Source: Leguminivora glycinivorella (lineage: Eukaryota > Arthropoda > Insecta > Lepidoptera > Tortricidae). From it: a DNA stretch of 64,000 bases. The position numbers and the translations under genes were made by a program. Of this stretch, positions 54,660 to 64,000 are shown piece after piece; position 1 is the first letter of the stretch; each line of letters opens with the position of its first letter. Under the pieces are notes generated by a model, which did not search any database, was not told the origin of the DNA, and saw only the letters and a list, made by a program, of their open reading frames with translations. The stretch lies in the NCBI RefSeq assembly GCF_023078275.1, contig NC_062978.1:9872585-9936584 (forward strand). Reading direction: 5' to 3'.

Positions 54660-57115
54660 ACATAATAGCGTCCACGATTGTCACTTTGGCTAGACTGGGC
54701 ACGGAAATGTTATTATCTCATTAGAGAAGCCCTTTCAGTTTCCTCAATTTGTTACGGACAAACGGAATTTTAATATCATTCCCGTAATAACTGTGCTCTG
54801 TTAACATAAGAAATTTTCGGTTCGCTCGCGTACACGCTTTGTTAATTTTGGTGGAAATTAATAGTTATTATTTCGTAGGCACTCGTAAAAATACAAGTAT
54901 AAGTAATGCAGGAAGAAAACACTAGTAAATTGTCTTATCCACACAAAGTACGCTACAAACACACGATAAAACATCACAGTTTCGGCACATCTTAAAATGT
55001 TTCCGAGGACGTAACATGTGAACGGCTGACGCAGGGCCCATGAACGTTCGTTTCGCATAATGGTATGAAAACTGTTCGTAATTAAACTGGCATGGCAGCC
55101 TCGGGCGCTCAAACAGCGAGTGACGTCGCTGCGCCGGAACGCGACCTAAATATTTATTTACATTTCATTTGAGAGAATGGAGAATGTGGATACAAGCTTG
55201 TATGTGTGGGACAATGGATGTGGCATACCTATAGTCAAGATGCTGTAATGAATTTTAGATAGGTACGCTTATAACGAACCATTTACAAAGTTTAATATTC
55301 GACCTATAGGGTCAACAGTTTCCTTGTAATAAATAGTAGCAGATCATGCATTTGAAGAGACGTATTTATATAAGGTAGGTACCAGAAATGCTGATATCGC
55401 CATTAATTAAAATGCCTAAAACCTACTTCTAAGCCTTGGGTCCTATTGACCTGCAAACGAGAATACCTTGAAAAACCAAATAATATCTGTCCAAACGATA
55501 TGGAGACTTTCGTGATAGCTCGGTCAATTATAGAAGTAGGTACCTTCCTACCCGATATACCAATCTAAATAGTTATTTCACTTCATCTGTTAAAACGTTA
55601 AAAATGTTAAAACTAATGTGACACGGGAGTGACATAATTCGCATATATTATTTCACTCTATTGGATTTCTATTGGAATAAGTAGCTTTTAACTTTTGCCT
55701 AAAAGACCAATGTTTCACAAAAAATATGCTGTGTTACGATCTTTTACTATGAAAGTAATTTTGGATTATAACTAAGTGACAGTGTGACGAGTGTAAGTAA
55801 TATTTTTGTCGACGTGGAACGTCCATAAATAAGTATATAGTTTTTGCTAAAATTACTTTAGATACTATTTAAAGTGAAAATTGACCGTGATATTGCGACA
55901 GTATCCTTGAGACTGCAGTCTATACGAATGTAACTATACAGTGGTTTGTTTTTGATGTGAATATGATGGTGATGCCCGTATTGTTGGCATTTAAGGCATG
56001 TTATGCTGCAATGATATGGCAGTACCGCCCGTGAAAACCGCATCCATAAGCAAAGATGGTATATATTCCTGAAACGGTTGTCCTAGATTTAAAGATGGAT
56101 GAAACAGATTTTTTAAAACGGCAACTTTGAAACAACCATGCAGCAAAATGCAAAAAGTAATTCAAAAAATGTCTTTGTTGTATGTTAATTGTTAACTCTC
56201 TCTAATGAGAGTACGAGTTAATATTTCGGTATATACTCGTACTAAAACAGATACATTTCTGTATTACCCCATATTCTCATTTTTCTCTATTACCCCATAA
56301 GTTGAAAGCTTGAAAGTAAAGTGGTTTCTTATTGTAAATAGGAGAAGAAAGGACCTTAATTTATGTGTATTTGAAAATGATCGTGGCTTTTCACCCTTGC
56401 AGATAAGGTTTCAAGTGGCCGGACAGATGGCAGATAACAAATGCAATTTAAGTCAGGGCAGCTGGGAAAAATTACCTCTCTCCATTATTTAGACTATTTT
56501 CTAGTGAGATAGGTGTTTGAGATTAAGTCACGTTTCAGAAGAGTTTATATTATTCTAACTTAATTTTAAATTGTTATTATTGAATAAATGTGCAATAAAT
56601 TTAAATAGTTACCGTTACTCATGAAATAATACAATGATAACTGAGGTAGTTATATCCTGTTCGTGTCACCTGAACCACGGTATAATATCAGAACCTGCAG
56701 AGCTTCTGAGACTTGAATAAAGAATTAAAGTTGAAGCTAGAAAAAATATTTCAAAAGGTAAACATACCAGTAAACACAGCCAAATCGTTTAAAATATCTT
56801 TCTAGCTATGTTGATTACCTATTGAAAACCGAAAACATGTTCAATGATTTATTTACAGATAGAATTTTGTCACATTGTAATATTTTCCGTTTGACACATT
56901 GTACTCGTATTTCCGTCACTTCCTCTCCGGAAAATTTAACAAAACACAGTCGGAATCCTGAATAACCTTTTCCCACAGACCACCACAACTACTAGACGGA
57001 GAATTCTAGCCAACTCTAAGCCGCCACACATATGAGCTCCCGTAGTAATTTAGTCTGGGATTGCACCCGCTTGCTGGGCTAACGGTTACATTGACAGCAC
57101 TGGTGTATTTTTAAA
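54660..57115. other. No feature recognised
   Basis: AT-rich DNA. No exon or repeat ends recognised; several AATAAA words without gene context. Confidence 0.4.
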
Positions 57116-57124
57116 ATATTTATC

Positions 57125-57400
57125 AAAAATCAGAAGCAGTGGCGGTCGAGTGGATATGAAACGCGACTTTCAATCTGGAGGCCGAGGGTTGAAATCCTGG
57201 CTCGTACCAATGTGTTTTTCGGAATTTATGTATTAAATATAATTTGAAATTTATCATTAGCTTTTCAGTGAATAGAAGAAGTGAAGAAGGAAAGCATAGC
57301 GAGGAAGCCTGCATACATCTGCCAAGAAATTCAAGTTAGGTACTGTGGGGGCTATAGCCCGCACGCTCTCATGCTTTAGAGGAGACCTGTGCCTAGCAGT
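57125..57400 (+). mobile_element. tRNA-derived SINE, second family
   Basis: The A-box-like GTGGCGGTCGAGTGGATATG and B-box-like GGGTTGAAATCCTGGCTC are followed by 'gtaccaatgtgtttttcgga', 'ttatcattagcttttcagtg', 'gaggaagcctgcatacatct' and 'agaggagacctgtgcctagc', a body common to a lepidopteran SINE. Confidence 0.75.
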
Positions 57401-57470
57401 GTGACGTATTAGGCTCAGTTATCATTTTCTTTTATATTTTATTCTTTTAAACGAGCAATTATTGTACATT

Positions 57471-57760
57471 TATTTACGATCTCGGAAACCGCTCTAACGA
57501 ATTCGCTGAAATTTGTTATGTGGGGTTTTCGGGGGTGAACGGTAGAGGGGGCGGAGGTAGCTTAGATCCCAGAAAACGCGAATTTTCGAGTTTTCATGCG
57601 TTTTTCTTTCGCGTTAGTAAAAGAAAAGTATGGTCGTTAATTTCGCCGACCGCGCATCGGCTGGGCGTAGCTCAGTCATAAGAGGTCGGTCTAATGTTCG
57701 CAGGCACATCGCAGGTGTCAGGGTTTCGAATCCCGGCCAGAAATAAAGTTTTTTTTTTGT
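57471..57760 (+). mobile_element. Repeat with tRNA-like 3' part
   Basis: A body 'gatctcggaaaccgctctaa...gctgaaatttgttatgtggg' is followed by a tRNA-like module, TGGGCGTAGCTCAGTCATAA (A box) and GGTTTCGAATCCCGGCC (B box with one extra T), and a T-run. The spacing and missing acceptor pairing argue against a real tRNA gene. Confidence 0.55.
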
Positions 57761-58432
57761 ATTTGTAAGAGTTTTTTTTTATCTAAAGTCGTGATATAAT
57801 AATATAGAACCGAGCGAAGCTATCATCATTCGGAATTATCAGCTGTTGGCTTTCGGAACAATAAATAAATAGAAAACAAGTTTTAGGGTTAAACTTAGGT
57901 GGTTAAGTAAACGATGCACTGGTGTAAGATGCGACTCACTTGCGTTGTACAAATCGTGGTATTTAACCAGTAAAACTGTAAAAGATTCATAATGTGGTGC
58001 TGTGTAGTCTGTACCCCTTCCCAACACGTCAGGCGACTGATTTCTTCGTAACGTGGGTGTGACGGTTCGTTCGGAGACGTAAATGCTGCGAGTTTCATGT
58101 TTCGCATGCCAAACCGACAAATTGAGTCGCTTAGGAGTAAGGTTGAATCGAAAAAATAGTAGGCAAGTAATATGTGCTAGGGAAATTTTCTCACACGCAT
58201 TGTATTTCCTTGATGCACACAGTTTCTAGTACTGTTATAGGTAGATTTGTAGTCTATTTATATGTAGATTGCGTAGAGCGTGAGCAGTTTCATGTTGGTC
58301 TTGACAATTAAGGGGTTGAAAGAAAACAGAACACTGCTTCAAGGGTAAGCCATATGGGTCTCTATAGTTATAAGCTAAATACATCGTTTTGAGGACATTT
58401 TAATTATTATTAGAGACATGACGTTCAGTAGA

Positions 58433-58575
58433 TCCATACTATATTAATATTATAAATGGGAAAGTGTGTGTGTCTGTTTGTTTATCCGTCTTTCACGGCA
58501 AAACGGAGCGACGTATTGACGTGATTTTTATGTGGAGATAGTTGAAGGGATGGAGAGTGACATAGACTATTTTTT
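58433..58575 (+). repeat. Interspersed repeat ('aatattataaatgggaaagtg')
   Basis: 'atattataaatgggaaagtg', (TGTG)n, 'gtttgtttatccgtctttca', 'gcaaaacggagcgacgtatt' and 'gagtgacatagactattttt' follow the order of a dispersed repeat found throughout lepidopteran genomes. Confidence 0.6.
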
Positions 58576-59117
58576 TAGCTTTAAAGCTAGTATTCAATAA
58601 AATGCAGGAGCTTCGGAAGCTTCATATTCAGATCAAACCTAGTCGACACACTAAACTTGATGTTTGTCGCAACCACATACTTCGGAGGAAAATTTGAATC
58701 TCAAAATCGTGTTATGAATTTACAGCAGAACAGACTGATGTTCCAAATTGTCAAGCACATACAGCGTAAATTTATGTTTCTCGTCTGTTCTCGTGAAAAT
58801 AGAGAAATTGTCGGGAGCAGCAGTAATGCCTGTCACGTCAGTTCCGCGGGCGCCACGCGTGGAGACATATAAACGCACTGACTCCGCGGAAATGCTGTGT
58901 GATACAGTAGGCTAATCCTGTACCTTGAATAATTCTCAATTTATAATCCTTGTAAGTATAAAATTGTATTTCGTTGTAAACAGTTTGCGAGAGCCTAATC
59001 AACATCATCGTATTGAGATGTTGACCGCCCATTGCGGAGATTATCTCTCTTCGAGTACTCCATCCTCGGACGATTTCATTCAGAACTTTCAGAAGTGAAC
59101 TGCAATCTTTTGTTTCA

Positions 59118-59250
59118 TGCGTCCTAATGCAAACGAGCAGACAGGTCATGAATTCGCCTGATAGTAAGCGATAACTGCCGCCTATGGACTCCCGGGTGTA
59201 CGCTCTTTTCTTGAAGGTTTGAAGGTCCTCCAAATGTCGTCCGCCGTCCA
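59118..59250 (+). repeat. Interspersed repeat fragment ('gcctgatagtaagcgataac')
   Basis: 'gcctgatagtaagcgataac', 'gccgcctatggactcccg' and 'gtacgctcttttcttgaagg' occur in the order of a familiar retroelement-associated repeat. Confidence 0.45.
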
Positions 59251-59406
59251 CCTAACAAGTCAAATTCGATTAGATAATATGGATTCGTACGCGAGAATAC
59301 TAGTTGGATAGTAGAATTTGATGAATCATATCTTCGTAATATATCGTTAAATAGGTTGTAGAGGACTTGGAGAGTTCACAAACATATGTAAACCTTTATC
59401 ACAGGG

Positions 59407-59551
59407 TTCGTAGCCGAATAGCACAAACGCTCACGAAACGAAACGCTCGTAGATATCTAATATCTCTATTGCTATTGGCACGACGAGCCAGACTACATTT
59501 CGCGGCGTTTCGTTTTCATTTCGCGTCGCAGAAATGCCATTCGGCTACGGC
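59407..59551. mobile_element. MITE with TAGCCGAATGGCA ends, copy 3
   Basis: GTAGCCGAATAGCACAAACG to ATGCCATTCGGCTACGGC with the same interior. One terminal base is changed. Confidence 0.78.
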
Positions 59552-59828
59552 ATCAGAAGGTTTGGAGATGCGTTGCCTTTCAAACCTTCTTGTGTTCTGG
59601 TCATCTACTGTATTCGTACTTGCTATGCATTTGCACGATATAATGCGACGCGAGAATAATTTACGATAGTGTATGCAGTAAGCAAGTTTTTGAGTGATTT
59701 ATGAAGCACAAAATGATCGGTCGCATTAGGTTATTAAACCACAATCATTGTGCTGCGATTTCAATACAAATTTAACCTTTGTTTACATATATTTATTGTT
59801 TTCTTTGGCATCCTAAGGATGACATTAC

Positions 59829-59883
59829 TTTACTTGTATAAATATACAAGTAAAGTATCTACTTTACTTGTATATTTATACAA
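59829..59883. repeat. Compound palindrome of CTTTACTTGTAT units
   Basis: CTTTACTTGTATAAATATAC followed by AAGTAAAG is a hairpin by itself, and CTTTACTTGTATATTTATAC follows after six bases, so three inverted units can pair in two ways. Confidence 0.7.
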
Positions 59884-59987
59884 GCACAAGTATTTACTCG
59901 TACCAAAGACATATGTAACTCCGTATAGACAGATAAAGTATAAGAAAAAAACGTACCTCAAAACCATACAGAAAAAGGTACGGTGAC

Positions 59988-60225
59988 CTAGATGGCGATA
60001 CTTTGGGGGACGCTCGGCTAGATGGCGCTAATATTAATATTTGACATTTTAACACATATCAAGTTAAGAATATGTGCCTAATTGTCAAAAACTGAGGTTC
60101 AAAAGTTTTAAGCAGGTTTTAAGCCTGTGTCGAGAGATGGCAATCTATACACTGTGATTACACATTTTACTTTGACAGTAACTGTTAATAATACTCGATC
60201 CTCTTTGCTCGTACTTATACGAATA
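59988..60225 (+). repeat. Interspersed repeat, pair member of 41058-41250
   Basis: 'caaaaactgaggttcaaaag', 'gtgtcgagagatggcaatct', 'cactgtgattacacatttta' and 'ctttgacagtaactgtt' mirror the copy at 41.1 kb. Class unknown. Confidence 0.6.
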
Positions 60226-60894
60226 ACCAGTCAGAGCACCAGGGGCATTCCACGAGAATGTCGCTTACGACATGCAATTTTTCTAATACTTCTAAAGACG
60301 CTAAGAAAGCGAAGTTGTGTCTAACAACCTATCATGACTTGGTTAACAAATTCAGCAATATGGTAGGAAACCTACTTTTAAACATCTAACGTAACTTTTC
60401 ATTATGGTGTGTGATTAAAAATCGGCCAGACTTTGCAAGGTAAGCTTTGACCATTAATTTTAGTATGAATAAAGAACTGACTATATTAAATTAAGTCCAT
60501 CCCTTTACACAGTAACGTAAACTGACTGGACACTTGTTAACTCCGGACAACAAAGCATGATGGAACCGTTTCCACGATTATACTCCCATGATAAATTAGG
60601 TGATTTACACCGGCCGGGATTATCGCATAGACGTAGAAAAACATATAGACGGAAGGTTTTACGCATCTAAATTATCTTATGTTATCATGTTCACTCTCAC
60701 GAAACATACCATAAACACATCTCGGACGCTGGCGATCAAATATATGTAAGAAGCGCGTTCCTAGCACACATTCTAAGCTCGTGTAGGTGAACGCGTACCA
60801 TACTTGTATGAGTAAGATATGACAGGTCGACTGTTCGCGTTTTTGACAGGCGGTAACTTTAAGCGGGGAGCGGGAGTGGCCATACTGTACGATA

Positions 60895-61115
60895 GTACTC
60901 TTTATTATACTGTGCCATAACTATAGTGAAAGAGACAGATATGTCTACCCTGCTTGATATTCTAACAATACTGTGGTACCGCTTTTTCTCTCATACTTTA
61001 TGAAAATTATATTCATTTTTGTTGAGCAACTGGCTATTAGTCTTAAGTACATTGTCGTAATTTAAAGTGGTGCCATCATGGCGTCACATACCCGTCATCT
61101 AGGGGTTTCTACAAT
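60895..61115 (-). repeat. Interspersed repeat, inverse partner of 46815-47140
   Basis: 'gtggtaccgctttttctctc' and 'gtcacatacccgtcatctag' are the inverses of words at 46.85 and 47.08 kb. Confidence 0.5.
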
Positions 61116-61424
61116 CTATACTTTATCGCACCAGAGAGACGCGTGTTTATTTGGACAGTAATACGGAATGACGCTTGACGCTCAATTCGGACCCATATCC
61201 GGTGGCGCTTGACGTTTATGAGGGTCCGAAGCATACTAACATCGCCGAAGGTAATCCAATATATCTAAAACGAGGTTTTATGTGCTTTCGACTTAAAGGT
61301 GTTTTGGTTAAGCTTTGGTTGTTAGAGTTGCAACATTCGTAAGCGATTATGAGAGCAAAGGAAGTGAGAATTAACTATAAGGAGGTATCATTTTGTGGAT
61401 TTTTACTGCAAGTTTAATAAGGGA

Positions 61425-62273
61425 CATTTTTTTCAAAGTTGTCCACCCCACTTTTTAGGGTTCCGTAGTCAACTAGGAACCCTTATAGTTTCGCCATGTC
61501 TGTCTGTCCGTCCGTCCGTCCGTCCGCGGATAATCTCAGTAACCGCAAGCATTAGAAAGCTGAAATTTGGTACCAATATGTATATCAATCACGCCAACAA
61601 AGTTCAAAAATAAAAAATGGAAAATAATGTTTTATTAGGGTACCCCCCCTACATGTAAAGTGGGGGCTGATATTTTTTTTCATTCCAACCCCAACGTGTG
61701 ATATATTGTTGGATAGGTATTCAAAAATGAATAAGGGTTTACTAAGATCGTTTTTTGATAATATTAATATTTTCGGAAATAATCGCTCCTAAAGGAAAAA
61801 AAGTGCGTCCCCCCCCCTCTAACTTTTGAACCATATGTTTAAAAAATATGAAAAAAATCACAAAAGTAGAACTTTATAAAGACTTTCTAGGAAAATTGTT
61901 TCGAACTTGATAGGTTCAGTAGTTTTTGAGAAAAATACGGAAAACTACGGAACCCTACACTGAGCGTGGCCCGACACGCTCTTGGCCGGTTTTTTGTAAC
62001 ATGGGTATTTTTTACGCGATTGATATTTAGAATGGCGAGGTCTTTCGATCCTGATAGGAGAAAAAAAAATGTTCCAAGATTTCCATACACTTTTTAAACC
62101 TTCCATTCCGTTACCACCATACAAAATGTATGAAAAAATTGTAACGGAATGGGAAAAAAACCTTGGGACACTTTTTTCTCCTATTAGGATTGAAAGAGCT
62201 CGCGATTCTGAGTGGAAACCAAATAAAAAATTCCAAATCCAAAAAAAGTGGGGTGGACAACTTTGAAAAAATG
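61425..62273. mobile_element. Foldback element with near-perfect 31-bp ends, interrupted
   Basis: TTTCAAAGTTGTCCACCCCA near 61431 and its inverse at 62242-62273. Internal inverted pairs (CCATTCCGTTAC at about 62102 and its inverse at about 62140; TAGGAGAAAAAA and its inverse) show a nested foldback. The type 2 repeat splits it just inside the left end. Confidence 0.65.
61457..61997 (+). mobile_element. AGGGTTCCGTA repeat, type 2, copy 2
   Basis: Same start, a (CCGT)n stretch, the phrase 'gctgaaatttggtaccaata' and the same terminal hairpin (61962-61981) with TTGGCCGG and six T. It is inserted into the foldback element of 61425-62273. Confidence 0.72.
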
Positions 62274-62279
62274 GCCTAT

Positions 62280-63200
62280 AAGGATCTCTGTATTAGAATT
62301 CCTGGCAAAATTGTATAAAAATGACCACTTTTAGTACATAAAGTATGGATCGTTCTTTAAAGAAAAGCCACAATGAACGGTAACTATATGCCTGTGTATA
62401 AGCCAGTGAAATTAATTCCTAATGTCAAAACAATTGGGGGTAAATTCTTGGCCAGATTAACAATGGTGTACACAATAAATACCCTACCGTATACATAAGC
62501 ACTTTATTTGTGTTGTAAGTGTGCGTACAGACACGTACAAATATAAATAACGGTTGTCTTCACAACCGTGAATTGTTCGTCCAAAGCAGCGACTGCCCGT
62601 AATCTCATTAAGTACGTTTAATAACAACTTTCATTGTTTTTTTCCGCAAAATAATTTGCAGGCCGAAAGCCTTTTACCGAATCTCTCACAAAGTACCTAT
62701 TGTGTGACAGCACAAAGACCTCTGACAGCGCGTATCTTTTAACAATCCACTGTAGCAATTTATTATATAAATACTCCATCATTTGTGGTTTTAATAAAAG
62801 CATTGTTCTCCGTTCTGGGGAATAACAAATGGTGCAACGCTGCCGGATTGAGTACCGAATTAACTGATTCATCCACTCAGATTAGTAAGTTGATAAATAA
62901 TTTGGTTTGGAACGATTATTTGACTTATAAGGGATTGTGAATTGTTTTGTTATGGTTTTGTTTGATCTACTTACATTGTGAGTTGTATTACTCAATTACT
63001 AAGGATAAACCACAGACCAGGATAAACACACATAGGTACCTACTAGAGACCAGCATCAAGACAAGAATACAATGCCTTTAACCTAGGTTTTATTCAGCTT
63101 TTATTGCTTTGAAGTTGCACTAAATTATTCTTGATGCACTGCTAGCACTAACCTACATAGTACATTTTTTGCTTTTTTAGCCAAATAACACTACCCTTAT
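62280..63200. other. No feature recognised
   Basis: AT-rich intergenic DNA without repeat ends or exon-like frames. Confidence 0.4.
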
Positions 63201-63218
63201 CATACTGTTCTAGCTAGC

Positions 63219-63260
63219 AAGGTTGCCAGAGCTGAACGAGGATACGAGGACATGTAAAAC
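63219..63260 (+). repeat. LINE tail fragment
   Basis: 'gcaaggttgccagagctgaa' resembles 'gtaaggctgccagagctcaa' at 31344. Confidence 0.35.
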
Positions 63261-63335
63261 ACCTCTGGAGTTCACGCTTCAATAGTATCCAGCCGCGGAT
63301 ACAGCTACTGCTTCTGTATGTTGTTTGCCACAGAA

Positions 63336-63480
63336 ATATACAATACAATACAATACAAATAGTCTTTATTGCACACCTCAATACACGAAACAACATAGCA
63401 AGTATAAACAACAACTTAAGAGGTAAAACAAGAGGCGGTCTTATCGCTAAAGATATAGTTTTTAAAAAGTTGTCTTGCTG
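63336..63480 (-). repeat. Retroelement 3' tail with (ATTGT)n, reverse orientation
   Basis: On the minus strand it reads 'gcctcttgttttacctctta', 'gtgtattgaggtgtgcaata', 'aagactatttgtattgtatt' and ends in (TTGTA)n. This is a common 3' end of lepidopteran LINEs or retroposed transcripts. Confidence 0.5.
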
Positions 63481-63559
63481 ACTTGGTTACTTTTTTACTC
63501 AGTTTGGTCTTAATACGGCCAATAATTGCAGTAATCCAAGAATGCTTATTTTATTTAGC

Positions 63560-64000
63560 AGCAATTGAACGGAAAATTCCTCGGGATCAGCAAACAGGGC
63601 ATGAATAAATTATTGCTTCCTTTTATCTCGACTGTGCAGAGGTAGTTCCTAATGATATGTTAATCGGGATCATTTCCATTTCCCTCATTGTTTGAATGTT
63701 TCACCGTTTTATAGGCGGTTTTAAAGTTTTAAGGGAAAGGCGAGTAGAGGAATATTTTTAAAAATATTACATATTTTAAGTACCTCTACAAATTCTATGA
63801 TTTTCTACGAAAATATGAGTTATAAGTATCTGTGAAGTTTAGTTGACTGGTTTTCACACCATTTGATATCATTTGGTACCTATAGACCTACAAGGAAATC
63901 AATCTGCACTGAATTAATTCACACTCGGCTCTCTAAACTCAAAAATTCTGAATATGTTTTCGTAAAATAGGCAGCCGTTTCTTACCAACTCACGGAAGTC
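63560..64000. other. No feature recognised
   Basis: Window end; AT-rich DNA with nothing identifiable. Confidence 0.4.

Noticed and set aside
57662..57735. Possible tRNA gene with GTAGCTCAGT and GGTTTCGAATCC
   Set aside because: There is an extra base in the B-box loop, box spacing is too long for a cloverleaf I can draw, and no paired acceptor stem; better read as part of a repeat.

Overview
The window looks like nuclear DNA of a moth or butterfly (Lepidoptera). It has AT-rich intergenic sequence, GT-AG introns, two multi-exon animal genes on the + strand in the first 23.4 kb, and a dense mix of repeats typical of lepidopteran genomes (tRNA-derived SINEs, jockey-like and RTE-like LINE fragments, foldback MITEs, hAT-type MITEs). 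Species cannot be named from the sequence. All coding calls rest on splice-site phase and on recognising protein families by eye; no search was run.

Gene 1 (553-16294) is an otopetrin-type proton channel. Fourteen coding exons from 7701 to 16294 join in frame into about 885 residues with 12 predicted membrane segments, a lysine-rich cytoplasmic loop and a long Ser/Thr-rich extracellular loop. An upstream exon at 553-797 ends in the same phase as the exon at 7701-7897. Both can therefore splice to the first membrane exon at 8540, which implies two alternative N-termini. Gene 2 (20414-23378) is a FAM174-like type I membrane protein of three exons and 329 residues, with a signal peptide, an N-glycosylation-rich lumenal stalk, one membrane helix and an acidic cytoplasmic tail.

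From 23.4 kb to the end I find no further convincing host gene; the DNA is a layered record of transposition. Main items: a 1.8-kb inverted repeat built from a short recurring 'word' (26.4-28.2 kb), with a diverged relative in an otopetrin intron (10.4-11.3 kb) that shares a nearly unchanged GC-rich core; two copies of an 850-870 bp hAT-type MITE with 8-bp target duplications (1.3 and 28.9 kb); two copies of one foldback MITE, each carrying a separate insertion of the same jockey-like LINE (31.2 and 36.8 kb); a 121-bp tandem repeat with a two-unit higher-order pattern (41.3-42.7 kb) and a related array at 48.7 kb; a (GT)n tract of about 440 bp (44.3 kb); and many short foldback MITEs and SINEs. 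Long stretches between these hold nothing I can identify and are listed as such.
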